Positions 17,586 to 26,591 are shown, numbered from the stretch's first letter. The stretch is DNA of 64,000 bases from CAJQPP01 sp963793465 (GCA_963793465.1 CAWCAJ010000005.1:1116001-1180000), one strand, 5' to 3'. Made by a program: numbers and translations. Notes: a model not told the origin generated them from the letters alone.

Positions 17586-17798
17586 CGGATTCGATTCCTC
17601 GTTAGGGCAAATGCACTGGTTGATTTCGTGAGAAATTCTAGGTTGTGGGTGGCGGAGGGTCGCCAATTTCCCGATGCGGGGGGGCGGAGCCGCCAGCGGC
17701 AATCCGGTTGGGGGGATTGTGAGGGCAGGCCGGAGTTTCGTTGACCAGCCGCGGTCGAGAGGTTCTGGCGTTGCGCTACGACTCGTTTTCCAGGACGG

Positions 17799-18593
17799 TC
17801 AGGCTTTTCTTGCCCGGGTTGCCAGAAACACGGCAATCCGTTCCGACAACGGATCCTCGTCTCCCCAACGATCCTCGAACATATCAAGCAACTGAAAACC
17901 GACCGTCAATTGTGCCCCCAGCAGCTCCGAGAGGGTGTGACCAAATTCAACAGGCAGGGGTGAAGCATCGGAGGGCTCCTGCCCCAAGGGGCGGTCTGTG
18001 TTGGGGGTCAAGGGGATGGGGTGTCTGGCGACAAAGCGGCCTTGCAGCAACTCTTCCGCATCAAACAGGTAGTTGATGGGGTTGATCAGGCCGGCAATCA
18101 AAATGCCTCCCGGACGTAACACACGATGCGCTTCGCTCCATACCGCTTGTGGACAGGGTACGAAGTTGACCGAGCAAGGGTTGATTACCAGATCAAACGT
18201 TCCCAGTTCGCCGAGCTGGGACATGTCGCAGCGGTGGGTGCGAAGGCTCAGGCCCTCACGCGCCGCCACTTGGCGGTCGATTTCCAGTTGGGCATCGCTG
18301 ATATCCACGACCGTCACATGGGCTCCAGCCGCCGCTAACAGAGGGGCTTGGTGGCCGCCTCCAGCCGCCAGACACAGCACATGACAACCGGCCAGGTCCC
18401 CCAGCCAGGCTCTGGGGATGTTCTGGCAGGCCGTTACCTGGATTCGAGGATTCCCATCTCTGGCGGCGGCAATTTCCCGGGTGGAAACTGGCACGAACCA
18501 CTTTCGATGCGATCTCGCTATCGCGTCCCACGCTCGTCGGTTGTATTCTGAAACATCCACCACGTGTTCCTTGGCACCACTGGTTGGTCGCAT
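17799..18593 (-). CDS. Class I SAM-dependent methyltransferase
   Basis: 264 residues from the ATG at 18593. The SAM-binding motif I is VLCLAAGGGHQAPLLAAAG, followed by acidic VVDISDAQLE, the motif LGTFDLVINPCSVNF and the post-motif HRVLRPGGILIAG. The N-terminal SEYNRRAWDAIARSHRKW is typical of a group of class I methyltransferases with unknown small-molecule substrates. Cytosolic. It is divergent from the ECF sigma factor gene, 88 bp apart, so both promoters lie in that gap. Confidence 0.88.
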   Translation of the reverse strand: MRPTSGAKEHVVDVSEYNRRAWDAIARSHRKWFVPVSTREIAAARDGNPRIQVTACQNIPRAWLGDLAGCHVLCLAAGGGHQAPLLAAAGAHVTVVDISDAQLEIDRQVAAREGLSLRTHRCDMSQLGELGTFDLVINPCSVNFVPCPQAVWSEAHRVLRPGGILIAGLINPINYLFDAEELLQGRFVARHPIPLTPNTDRPLGQEPSDASPLPVEFGHTLSELLGAQLTVGFQLLDMFEDRWGDEDPLSERIAVFLATRARKA

Positions 18594-18681
18594 CTGGTTG
18601 GTCGGCTGGCCGCCACCACGGCCGCATGCGGGAAGGGCAGCAGGCACAGGTTACAGCAATTCCGGCTTAACGAATGGTAGC

Positions 18682-19401
18682 ATGAATCAGAATCGCCAGT
18701 TTGCGACGACCCGCTGGAGTCTTGTGCGTCAAGCCGGCGAACAGGATTCACCGGCTGCCGACGCAGCGTTGCAACAGCTTTGCCAAAGCTACTGGTATCC
18801 ACTGTATTCTTTTGTGCGGTTTCGGGGTTACGACTCGGCCACGGCTGAGGATTTGACGCAGGCCTTTTTTGCCCGTTTGTTGCAACGACGGGATATCGCC
18901 AATGCCACGCCTGAAAAAGGGCGATTTCGATCTTACCTGTTGGCCGCCATGAAGAATTTTCTGGCTAACGAATGGGACAAACAGCAGGCCCAAAAACGGG
19001 GTGGCGACCGGTTGCATTTTTCCATGGATTTTGCCGACGCCGATCGGCGGTTCTGCCAGGCATCGGTCGACGGTCAGACCCCGGAGCTGAGTTTCGAGCG
19101 GCAATGGGCGATGGCCCTGCTGGACCGTGTCCACACCCAGCTGGCCAGGGAGTTTGCCAAACGCGGCAAGGGCCACGTTCATGATACGCTGCACAGGTTC
19201 CTGGCAGGCAAAAGCGACGAGTCCACGATGGCACAGGCAGCTGGGAAACTGGACATGACGGAGATTGCCGTCAAGGTGGCAGTGCATCGCATGCGAGCCC
19301 GCTTCGGTCATCTCTTGCGGCAGGAGATTCAGGCCACGGTTGACTCCCCGGATGACGTTGAAGACGAGATCGCTCGCCTGTTTCAGGCTTTGCAAGCCTG
19401 A
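18682..19401 (+). CDS. ECF-like RNA polymerase sigma factor
   Basis: 239 residues from the ATG at 18682. Region 2 is visible (QLCQSYWYPLYSFVRFRGYD, then AEDLTQAFFARLL) and region 4 lies in MAQAAGKLDMTEIAVKVAVH followed by RMRARFG. The N-terminal FATTRWSLV motif and the long linker are typical of the planctomycete/acidobacterial ECF group that is encoded beside Ser/Thr kinases. It directs RNA polymerase to a specific promoter set. A kinase gene follows 202 bp downstream on the same strand; that pairing suggests phosphorylation-based control in place of an anti-sigma factor. Confidence 0.93.
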   Translation: MNQNRQFATTRWSLVRQAGEQDSPAADAALQQLCQSYWYPLYSFVRFRGYDSATAEDLTQAFFARLLQRRDIANATPEKGRFRSYLLAAMKNFLANEWDKQQAQKRGGDRLHFSMDFADADRRFCQASVDGQTPELSFERQWAMALLDRVHTQLAREFAKRGKGHVHDTLHRFLAGKSDESTMAQAAGKLDMTEIAVKVAVHRMRARFGHLLRQEIQATVDSPDDVEDEIARLFQALQA

Positions 19402-19603
19402 CTTGTTCCGGGGGCTATGCGGGTGCCGTGGACCGGGATGGTTGCGGGTCGGGACAGCTTTGGCTACCCGTGGGCATCCCGGGCTCCGCTGCCCTGCCCC
19501 AGGCTGAAATCTCAAGAAACTCGAATTTTTCTGTAACCAACCCGGTCCGTTACCTGCATGTCCTGGTGTCGCACTTGCACTCCCTTATCCAGTAAAGACC
19601 GCC

Positions 19604-21313
19604 ATGTCACCTGATACCCTGAATCGCTGCCCGGAATGCTCGGCTCGAATAACCGAGTCATCCCCGGCCAGCCCCTGTCCGGCCTGCCTGTTAAGGCTGG
19701 GAATGCAATCCTGGCAGGCCAGTCATTCCTTACAGCAGTTTCGGCTGGAGCCCACCATCGACTCCCGCAATCAGGAGCCTGCGCTGGCGGTGTCCGTTGA
19801 GGAACTGGCGGCAAAATTCCCGCAATTCGAGTTGCTTCACTTGGTCGGCAGTGGTGGCATGGGCTCGGTGTATTGCGCGCGTCAAAAATCGCTAAACCGA
19901 TTGGTGGCCTTGAAGATCATCAAACCCGAAGCCAAGCAGCGTGCCGAGTTCGCTGACCGCTTTGTACGTGAGGCCCGGGCTCTGGCCCAGCTGAACCACC
20001 CCAATATCATTACGGTTCATGATTTTGGCGAGATTGACGGGATCTACTACTTTGTGATGGAGTACCTGGATGGTGTCAATTTACGGCAGATGTTGCGGGG
20101 CAACCGATTGACTCCCCGGCAAGCGCTGGAGATCGTGCCGGCAGTGTGTGATGCCTTGCAATACGCCCACGACAAGGGCATTGTGCATCGCGATATCAAA
20201 CCGGAGAACATCCTGATCGATACGCAGGGCGGCATAAAAATCGCCGACTTCGGTTTGGCCAAATTGCTGGACCAGGAGTCGGCAGGGCCTCAATTGACTC
20301 AGGCCAACCACATCATGGGCACGATGCATTATATGGCGCCGGAACAGATCGAGCAGCCCTTGCAGGTCGACCATCGCGCCGACATTTATTCACTGGGTGT
20401 CGTGATTTACGAATTGTTGACCGGAGAGTTGCCGCTGGGTCGGTTTGCACCACCCTCGCAGAAGGTTTCCATCGACATTCGCCTGGATGAAATCGTCATG
20501 CAAACGCTGGCCAAGGAACCTGCCTTACGTTATCAGCGTGTCAGTGATGTGAAAGCCCAATTGAGTTCCTTGACCTCGAGCGTTTCTAAAGTCGCTCAGG
20601 CCGAATCGCCCATCCCGGCCATCTCCCCTCATGCCCCAGCTGAGACCGGCAAGCCCACGCCGGCGACCGGCAGGGACCGGGTCGGTCATTGGCCCGGACC
20701 GATGCCAGACTGCGGCTGGATCGCCGGTCTGATGCACCCCCAAACCTGGCTCAATGCGTTGTATCTGATCCTTTCGCTGCCCCTGGGCATCCTTTACTTC
20801 GTCTTCATTGTGACCGGGTTATCGTTGGGGTTGGGGACATTGGTGGTGTGGCTGGGAATCCCGGTATTGTTGCTGCTGTTCCTGGGAGTGCGCGGTTGCC
20901 TGGCCTTCGAGCGTAGCATCATGCGACAGCTGTTGCGGGAAGATATTCCTGTCCAGCGGGACTCGGCCAAGGCCCGATCGGAATCCAGTTGGGAGCGAGT
21001 GAAGGAACTGGCCTTCAGCGGCGAAACCTGGAAAGGCATTCTCTACCTGACCAGCAAACTCCCCCTGGGGATCCTGTCGTTTACTCTGGCAATCGTGGGG
21101 TTGACGGTGCCTCTGTCGATGGTGTTGGCACCCGTGAGCGTCGTGCTGTTCGACTCAGCCATGAATATCCCCGGTGTGGCCATCGATGGTTATCCGTTGG
21201 CTGCCATGTTCAGTGTGATCGGTGTGGCCCTTTTTCCGCTGGCCACCCGCGGCATCAGTTACGTGGCTTGTTTGAATGCGGCTTGGGCAAGATTCTGGCT
21301 AACCCGCCGTTGA
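19604..21313 (+). CDS. Membrane-anchored Ser/Thr protein kinase
   Basis: 569 residues. A small zinc-ribbon-like motif (C9, C12, C25, C28) opens the protein. The Hanks-type kinase domain follows: GSGGMGSVY 82-90, VALK with Lys104, HRDIKPEN 195-202, DFG 215-217 and an APEQ motif, so it should be active. After about residue 330 a Pro-rich linker leads to two copies of a hydrophobic pair of helices (SLPLGILYFVFIVTGLSLGL and KLPLGILSFTLAIVGLTVPL) separated by a cytosolic stretch, resembling the putative-sensor membrane domain found in some kinases and histidine kinases. It probably senses an envelope cue and controls the adjacent sigma factor. Its 3' end overlaps the converging phosphoesterase gene by 15 bp. 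Confidence 0.93.
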   Translation: MSPDTLNRCPECSARITESSPASPCPACLLRLGMQSWQASHSLQQFRLEPTIDSRNQEPALAVSVEELAAKFPQFELLHLVGSGGMGSVYCARQKSLNRLVALKIIKPEAKQRAEFADRFVREARALAQLNHPNIITVHDFGEIDGIYYFVMEYLDGVNLRQMLRGNRLTPRQALEIVPAVCDALQYAHDKGIVHRDIKPENILIDTQGGIKIADFGLAKLLDQESAGPQLTQANHIMGTMHYMAPEQIEQPLQVDHRADIYSLGVVIYELLTGELPLGRFAPPSQKVSIDIRLDEIVMQTLAKEPALRYQRVSDVKAQLSSLTSSVSKVAQAESPIPAISPHAPAETGKPTPATGRDRVGHWPGPMPDCGWIAGLMHPQTWLNALYLILSLPLGILYFVFIVTGLSLGLGTLVVWLGIPVLLLLFLGVRGCLAFERSIMRQLLREDIPVQRDSAKARSESSWERVKELAFSGETWKGILYLTSKLPLGILSFTLAIVGLTVPLSMVLAPVSVVLFDSAMNIPGVAIDGYPLAAMFSVIGVALFPLATRGISYVACLNAAWARFWLTRR

Positions 21314-21835
21314 TGACTGGGTCCTGGGCATCCGGCCACGGGGGCCCAGCTCGATCAGGCGAATGCGGGACACCGCCCCAGCCGCGATGCTGAACTTCAG
21401 CAGCGTCCGTTGCAGATGAAATCCGTGATGGCCTGCCGCGCCCGGGTTCAGGTACTGCATGTCACGGTATTTGGAGTCCTTTTCCACGTGCAGGATGTGG
21501 GAATGGCCGCAAACCAGCAACTGCGGTGGATTGCGTTTCAAAATCGCGGACACCCGGGGATCGTACCGCCCGGGTCGCCCGCAAATGTGCGTGATCCAGA
21601 CATCCACACCCTGGCAATCAAAACGCAGGTCTTCAGGGAACTCCTGCTGGATCGGCGCGTCATCAATATTCCCATGCACACCCCGCAGCAGCTTGACCCC
21701 CTGCCGCAGAGGCCCAGCGACGCCCTGACCGAAGTCACCTGCGTGCCAAACCTCATCGCAGTCCTCAAACAACTTGAAAACCCGGGGGTCCAGGTATCCA
21801 TGCGTATCCGAGATTAATCCGATTTCCATACTCAT
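21299..21835 (-). CDS. YfcE/MJ0936-type metallophosphoesterase
   Basis: 178 residues from the ATG at 21835 (MSMEIGLISDTHG). Calcineurin-like motifs in order: DTHG, GDFG, GVHGN(ID), THICG and CGHSH. Proteins of this group are manganese-dependent phosphodiesterases active on bis-pNPP and sometimes cyclic nucleotides; the physiological substrate is unknown. Cytosolic. Converges with the kinase gene. Confidence 0.92.
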   Translation of the reverse strand: MSMEIGLISDTHGYLDPRVFKLFEDCDEVWHAGDFGQGVAGPLRQGVKLLRGVHGNIDDAPIQQEFPEDLRFDCQGVDVWITHICGRPGRYDPRVSAILKRNPPQLLVCGHSHILHVEKDSKYRDMQYLNPGAAGHHGFHLQRTLLKFSIAAGAVSRIRLIELGPRGRMPRTQSSTAG

Positions 21836-21943
21836 GATCACTGTCCGAGGGTACGCGTCCACTGACGCCCGCTGCGGCAAGCAACACGCTCTCAGCCAAT
21901 CCCGATGTCGGACTGCCCACGGCCTGCGACGCTACAGCGGCAT

Positions 21944-23440
21944 CTAAAGCGCCATGCAAACGGACTTGGTTTCCAGGTAATTGTCCAGCGCGGCATGTCC
22001 CATTTCACGACCCCAACCGGATTGTTTGTAGCCACCAAACGGCAGACCGGCATCGAATACATTGTAACAATTGACCCATACCGTGCCGGCCCGCAACTCC
22101 CTGGCAAGGCGATGCGCTGCGCCGACATCGCTGGTCCAGACGCCTGCCGCCAGGCCGTAAGCGGTGTTGTTGGCGCGTGTCACCAGATCCGTTGCATCCC
22201 GGAAGGGCATCGCCGTGACCACCGGGCCAAAGATCTCTTCCCGGACGACTTCCATGGATTCATCAAGATCCACCAATACCGTGGGATTGAGAAAAAAGCC
22301 GCTTCCCGGGGGTCGATCGCCGCCGCAAACGGCTCGAGCGCCTTCCTTGCGACCGCGGTCCAGGAATCCGCAAACGCGATCCAACTGCTCCCGCGAGACC
22401 AGAGGCCCCATTTGGGTCTCGTCATCGAATCCATCACCGACTTTGAGATTGCGGGCTACCTCCCCCATGCCCGCAGTCACTTCGTCGAAAATTTCGGCGT
22501 CGACATACAGTCGCGATCCGGCACAACAGCATTGACCGTGGTTGAAGAAAATGGCGTGGGCCGCTCCGGGGATGGCCTTTGACAAATCGGCATCTTTCAA
22601 TATCACATTGGGGCTTTTGCCCCCCAATTCCAGAGTGACCTTCTTCAGATTTCCAGCCGCTGCCCGCACGATCAACTGGCCGACTTCCGTGGAGCCCGTA
22701 AACGCGACCTTGTCGACGTCATGATGCGCAGCCAGAGCCGCGCCGGCATCGCCAAAACCCGTGACGATATTGATGACGCCATCCGGGATTCCTGCTTCCT
22801 GGATCAACTCACCCAACCGCAGTGCTGACAACGGGGTCTGCTCGGCCGGTTTCAAAACGAGTGTGCAACCGCAGGCCAGCGCCGGAGCCAGTTTCCAGGC
22901 GGCCATCAATAAAGGGAAGTTCCAGGGGATGATCTGACCCACGACCCCCACCGGTTCCCGCAGCGTATAAGCGTGGTAGGGCGTGCCGGGCGTGTAGGGT
23001 ACGGACAACGGAATGGTCTGGCCTTCAATCTTCGTGCACCAGCCAGCCATGTACCGGAACATATCGGCTGCCAGGGGGACGTCGGCCGCCCGGGCGACGG
23101 CCAACGGCTTGCCGTTGTCCAGGGTTTCCAATTGAGCCAGCTGCTCGTTGTGTTGCTCGATCAAGTCTCCAACTTTCCAGATCAGCTTGCCACGTTCGGC
23201 CGCCGTCATGCGGCTCCAGGGGCCACTGTCAAAGGCCCGACGGGCAGCGCGAACCGCCAGGTCAATGTCGGGTTGTTTGCCATGCGCGACGGTGGCGATC
23301 GTGGCCATGTTCGACGGATTTTGCACTTCAAAAACAGAACCGTCCCGGGCATCGGTCCACTGGCCATCGATCAACAACTGTCGGGGAGTCGCCAAAAAGG
23401 ACTGCAGAGATTCCGGAACAGGTTGCGTAATGGTGGACAT
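21944..23440 (-). CDS. NAD(P)-dependent aldehyde dehydrogenase
   Basis: 498 residues, the full length of the ALDH superfamily. Visible: PWNFPLLMAAWK, KPAEQTPLSAL, FTGSTEVG near 248-254, the general base in LELGGKSPN (Glu271), and GQCCCAGSR with catalytic Cys305. It ends with the oligomerisation segment GYKQSGWGREMGHAALDNY. Closest in look to betaine/aldehyde dehydrogenases of the ALDH1/2 type, acting on aliphatic or aromatic aldehydes. No pathway partner is adjacent. A 16-bp triplication lies just upstream. Confidence 0.95.
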   Translation of the reverse strand: MSTITQPVPESLQSFLATPRQLLIDGQWTDARDGSVFEVQNPSNMATIATVAHGKQPDIDLAVRAARRAFDSGPWSRMTAAERGKLIWKVGDLIEQHNEQLAQLETLDNGKPLAVARAADVPLAADMFRYMAGWCTKIEGQTIPLSVPYTPGTPYHAYTLREPVGVVGQIIPWNFPLLMAAWKLAPALACGCTLVLKPAEQTPLSALRLGELIQEAGIPDGVINIVTGFGDAGAALAAHHDVDKVAFTGSTEVGQLIVRAAAGNLKKVTLELGGKSPNVILKDADLSKAIPGAAHAIFFNHGQCCCAGSRLYVDAEIFDEVTAGMGEVARNLKVGDGFDDETQMGPLVSREQLDRVCGFLDRGRKEGARAVCGGDRPPGSGFFLNPTVLVDLDESMEVVREEIFGPVVTAMPFRDATDLVTRANNTAYGLAAGVWTSDVGAAHRLARELRAGTVWVNCYNVFDAGLPFGGYKQSGWGREMGHAALDNYLETKSVCMAL

Positions 23441-23470
23441 CGATCACTCCTGGCGGTGTTTTAGAAAAGC

Positions 23471-23522
23471 CGGTTGTTTTGTGAAGCCAACGGTTGTGAA
23501 GCCATACGGTTGTGAAGCCGGC
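23471..23522. repeat. Short tandem repeat, about 16 bp, three copies
   Basis: CGGTTGTGAAGCCATA at 23491 and CGGTTGTGAAGCCGGC at 23507 follow a first copy at 23471 with a 4-bp insertion (CGGTTGTTTTGTGAAGCC). The rest of the 300-bp gap between the aldehyde dehydrogenase and cytochrome genes shows nothing else recognisable. Confidence 0.8.
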
Positions 23523-23725
23523 AGTATAGCAAATCAGCCCCATCCATACGTCGATTCCGCACACCCGGCCAGGTGGTCTGACGGGCAAAGCGCGCGAACT
23601 CGCACGTTGACCAGCGGCTTTCCGCAATTTCCCCCTGCCTTCCCGAACGCTCAAAAACCGGCGGGCACGGGCACGTCGTTTGCAATGCAGACTGACAGGA
23701 TTTCCCACTTTTTGGAGACACAAAA

Positions 23726-23746
23726 ATGATGGAGACACAAATATGA
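23726..23746 (+). promoter_or_regulatory. Leader mini-frame with duplicated ribosome site
   Basis: TGGAGACACAAA occurs twice, once before ATG 23726 and once before the cytochrome ATG 23743. The first opens a six-codon frame (Met-Met-Glu-Thr-Gln-Ile) whose TGA overlaps the cytochrome ATG. It could be a short tandem duplication, or a translational coupling leader. Confidence 0.5.
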
Positions 23747-24180
23747 AGTGGTCCCTAGGTCTGGCAACGTTTCTGGGTTTACTGGTGATCGGCGGCTGGG
23801 TGGCGTCGGCGGCTGTACCGTTACCGCAGGAAAAGCAGCAAGAGGAGAGTCCCGCCGAACAGGTCAAATCGGAGGCCAGGCAAGCCTTTATGCGTGGCAA
23901 ATTGCTCAGCAATCAGAAAATTGTGGAGGGACTGTCGCTGAAAAATTTTGAAATGATCCAGGAAGGTGCCAACGCGGTGGCGTTACTCGTCAAGGGTCAA
24001 CATTGGTTTGTCCTGGAAACGCCCGGATACAAACAATACAGCAATGAAATGGCTCGAGCGGCCCAACGGCTGCACGACGCGGCCAAGGACAGCAATATCG
24101 AAGCGGCCACGCTGCGATATTTTGATCTGACGTTGACATGCATCGATTGCCATCAATACCTGGAAACGGAAGGTTTCTGA
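23743..24180 (+). CDS. Small exported c-type cytochrome-like protein
   Basis: 145 residues from ATG 23743: signal peptide with core LATFLGLLVIGGWV, then a Lys/Glu-rich helix. Near the C-terminus is one haem-binding motif CIDCH (133-137), preceded by a helical segment (MARAAQRLHDAAKDSNIEAA). The order, with the haem site at the end of a four-helix region, resembles cytochrome c' type proteins, which bind gases or transfer electrons in the periplasm. No oxidase or partner gene is adjacent. Confidence 0.8.
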   Translation: MKWSLGLATFLGLLVIGGWVASAAVPLPQEKQQEESPAEQVKSEARQAFMRGKLLSNQKIVEGLSLKNFEMIQEGANAVALLVKGQHWFVLETPGYKQYSNEMARAAQRLHDAAKDSNIEAATLRYFDLTLTCIDCHQYLETEGF

Positions 24181-24211
24181 AGCCGGGCGTTGCCGGGCGG
24201 GTGAAAAAGGT

Positions 24212-24251
24212 GGCTTGCCAGCCCGGCTGCGTCAGGCTTGGCTGGCGAGCC
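24212..24251. terminator. Hairpin after the cytochrome gene
   Basis: Arms GGCTTGCCAGCC (24212-24223) and GGCTGGCGAGCC (24240-24251) with one mismatch, 31 bp after the stop. Only a weak T stretch follows, so terminator status is uncertain. Confidence 0.4.
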
Positions 24252-24285
24252 TGGGGTTTCTCCTGGAAATGGCGGGCCTATAATG

Positions 24286-24330
24286 GGATCAGGCCGCGTG
24301 GAATCAGGCCGCGTGGAATCAGGCCGCGCA
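24286..24330. repeat. Three tandem copies of a 15-bp unit
   Basis: Unit GAATCAGGCCGCGTG at 24286 (first bases GG), 24301 and 24316 (last bases CA). Same copy number and unit length as the triplication at 7211-7255 but an unrelated sequence. Confidence 0.9.
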
Positions 24331-24346
24331 GGTTGAGCGTTCTAGG

Positions 24347-24467
24347 CTAGTGGTCTGACCAAACTGATTGAGCACGGGTGCCACTCGGTGCCACCGCTGG
24401 CTTGCCCAGCAGTGTCATTGCCAACCCCGCATACTTTCCTTTAAGGTCAGATCTGACAGCCCACCAG
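24347..24467 (+). repeat. CTAG-ended dispersed repeat, full copy
   Basis: Starts CTAGTGGTCTGACCAAAC, has the internal CGCTGGCTTGCCCAGCAGTG hairpin, then ACTTTCCTTTAAGGTCAG, and ends GACAGCCCACCAG. It carries a short internal duplication of GGTGCCAC. Confidence 0.85.
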
Positions 24468-24538
24468 GAAAGACCGATTTGGCTCTCGTCCCCGTGCTGC
24501 CGTTGCTCGTTCCGCTTTCCCTTGACCCAGGAAAAACC

Positions 24539-25174
24539 ATGCGTCTTTCGCCCTGCTGGATTTTGACCGGCTGTATCCTGTTGTGCTTATCGGTAATCCA
24601 GACGCCTGCCACCGAAGCGCAGCTGATTCGCATCCAAGGAAACGGATTTGGGGGAGTCAACATTCGAGCGCCGTTTGTCCGCGTGAATACGAATCCTTAC
24701 GGAGGTGCCTATGTTCGGGCACCTTTTGTACAAGTGAATACGCTGCCGCCGTCCCATTACTTCCCGCCCTATTATGCACCCGCTCCGCCCTATTATGCAC
24801 CCGCTCCGCCCAATTCGCCGGCACCTTCATACGCCCCAGGGCAGCCCACTTATCAATCGCCTCCGGTTCCCATGACAGGGGTTTACCCGCCCAATCGGTC
24901 AAGTCAGCCCCCATCGGTTACTCCCCGACCGGATGCCCCGGGTGGGGGCGTTCAACCACAGGGTCGCATTGTTAAAGGTCCACCCGTGCCCGCGGAGCAG
25001 AACGGCGCGGTGCCGGCACAGCCTAAGCTCGCAACACCACCGACGCCCAACCAAACAAGGTCGACGCTGAGATCGGTACTGGATCGTCAACCGATCCCGG
25101 ATGTTACCGCCGAGGAGCTTCCCGCACCGTTGCCCCAACCCTCCACCCAACCCTCCAATAAATCCGGAAAGTAA
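24539..25174 (+). CDS. Secreted proline-rich protein
   Basis: 211 residues from ATG 24539: signal peptide (core ILTGCILLCLSVI), then two related segments FGGVNIRAPFVRVNT and YGGAYVRAPFVQVNT, then a long Pro-rich, disordered tail (PPYYAPAPPYYAPAPPN). A 21-bp unit at 24764-24805 is perfectly duplicated and encodes the PPYYAPA repeat. No enzyme motif is visible. The paired RAPF motifs recur in planctomycete secreted proteins of unknown role; a cell-surface function is inferred only from export. Confidence 0.75.
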   Translation: MRLSPCWILTGCILLCLSVIQTPATEAQLIRIQGNGFGGVNIRAPFVRVNTNPYGGAYVRAPFVQVNTLPPSHYFPPYYAPAPPYYAPAPPNSPAPSYAPGQPTYQSPPVPMTGVYPPNRSSQPPSVTPRPDAPGGGVQPQGRIVKGPPVPAEQNGAVPAQPKLATPPTPNQTRSTLRSVLDRQPIPDVTAEELPAPLPQPSTQPSNKSGK

Positions 25175-25234
25175 CCCCTGGCCAGAGAATGGATGGGAAC
25201 CGGCGTGTCGGGCGTGGCGTCGACGGCCACAAGG

Positions 25235-25344
25235 GGCTGTCAGGTCTGAACGGAAAAAACCGTGCTGGATTGTCAACCAAACTGCTGGGCAAGCCAGCAG
25301 TGGCACCCCTCAGGTCATCCTGGTTGGCCTGGTCGGGCCACTGG
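25235..25344 (-). repeat. CTAG-family dispersed repeat, copy in reverse orientation
   Basis: On the minus strand it starts CCAGTGGCCCGACCAGGC, contains GGGTGCCACTGCTGGCTTGC with CCAGCAG, and ends TCAGACCTGACAGCC. It lies in the 400-bp gap between the proline-rich and DUF1559 genes. Confidence 0.8.
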
Positions 25345-25509
25345 CCTCCGCGACCATCCGGCGGACGGGTTGGGAATCCCGCGACCGGCAGCAAACCGGC
25401 CGGACGCAGCAAACCGGACCGCTTCTTAACGGCTTTGTGCTGCCCCTATTGTCTTGTCGTTGGCCACGAGCCCCGTTTGCCACGAGCCCATGTAGCTCGC
25501 CATCCAAGA

Positions 25510-25545
25510 AAAATGGGCCTCGAACCGGTCAGTTCGAGGCCTCGT
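25510..25545 (-). terminator. Terminator of the DUF1559 gene
   Basis: Perfect arms GGCCTCGAAC (25516-25525) and GTTCGAGGCC (25532-25541), 30 bp beyond the DUF1559 stop. Read on the minus strand a T-rich run follows; a T run also follows on the plus strand, so it may work both ways. Confidence 0.8.
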
Positions 25546-25571
25546 TTTCAGACGATAGGTGGGCCCGGCGA

Positions 25572-26591
25572 TCAGAAATCGGTGGCTGGAATGACTTCCC
25601 CACCACGGACCGAGGACAGGGCGCGATAGAGTTGCAGGTCGATCTGATCGGTAATCGTCTTGGTGGATCCGTCCAGGAAAGTGAATTGAGCCAGTCCGGA
25701 ATGGGGTGCCGCGACACCGCGATCTGCCCCGGTTCCCTCCCCTCGGGCCTGATTGGGAGCGTACTCGGTATCGAACAAGACCATATGCCCATGGTCATCC
25801 GGGGGATCGTCAATGTCCCTGACCGCAGCAAACCAGACGTTTTCAAAGTTGGGATGGGGCGGGACGCCAATGGGGACTCCGTCCTCGTCAAGAATCGGGC
25901 CATTGGTGCGTTCACCTAACGCCAGCGTGCTGGATGTACCATCGACGATATCCCGGAATCGTGTGCGACTATTGCGAAAGAAGGGGCCGCTGCTTTGGTC
26001 GGGCGTGGCGTCCAGGTTGACATCATCGTTGGGATTGCCCGGGGTCTCCAGGACGCCGAAGGCCGGTCCCCAGTTGGCGCAATAACTGGCCGCTGCGTAC
26101 TGCTCGACCGGCGTGGCGGCATCGTCGCGGATCACAAACGTATTGTCGGAAAATGCATCGCTGGGACAGAGGAACAGCGATAGGGGTGTTTCCCTGGCCA
26201 CCTGGTTGATCGGATCAAAAACCGGCAACTTAAAGTCAATCAGTCGATTCAGGTTGTCTTGCTCGATGTAAGGCAGGATAAAGCTACCCCAGGAATGCCC
26301 CAGGTAGTTGGCGTCCTGGAATCCGGACGCCACGGGGTACCCGGTGGTTGCCTCGTATTCGGCTCCGGAAATATAGGCGTACCCCGCCGGAAATTTCTGC
26401 AGAGCACTTTGGTAGTTGTGCAGGGCCAGTCCCAGTTGACGAAGGTTGTTTTTACATTCCGTACGGCGGGCAGCTTCCCGAACCTGTTGCACGGCGGGCA
26501 GCAGCAATCCCACCAAAATACCAATAATGGCGATGACGACCAGTAATTCAATCAGGGTGAATGCGTTCCTGTGTTTTGATGTGATGCGCAT
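25572..26591 (-). CDS. DUF1559 protein with type IV pilin-like N-terminus
   Basis: 339 residues from the ATG at 26591, chosen because it puts the prepilin motif close to the N-terminus: AFTLIELLVVIAIIGILVG, with the cleavage and methylation site before Phe and the conserved Glu5. It continues LLPAVQQVREAARRTECKNN, the hallmark of the DUF1559 (SBP_bac_10) family that is greatly expanded in planctomycetes. The C-terminal part has the usual APHSGLAQFTFLDGSTKTI-like end with an H-x-G and a DGS motif. These proteins resemble pseudopilins and are thought to be surface or periplasmic; their function is unknown. No pilus assembly genes are adjacent. A terminator follows. Confidence 0.94.
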   Translation of the reverse strand: MRITSKHRNAFTLIELLVVIAIIGILVGLLLPAVQQVREAARRTECKNNLRQLGLALHNYQSALQKFPAGYAYISGAEYEATTGYPVASGFQDANYLGHSWGSFILPYIEQDNLNRLIDFKLPVFDPINQVARETPLSLFLCPSDAFSDNTFVIRDDAATPVEQYAAASYCANWGPAFGVLETPGNPNDDVNLDATPDQSSGPFFRNSRTRFRDIVDGTSSTLALGERTNGPILDEDGVPIGVPPHPNFENVWFAAVRDIDDPPDDHGHMVLFDTEYAPNQARGEGTGADRGVAAPHSGLAQFTFLDGSTKTITDQIDLQLYRALSSVRGGEVIPATDF

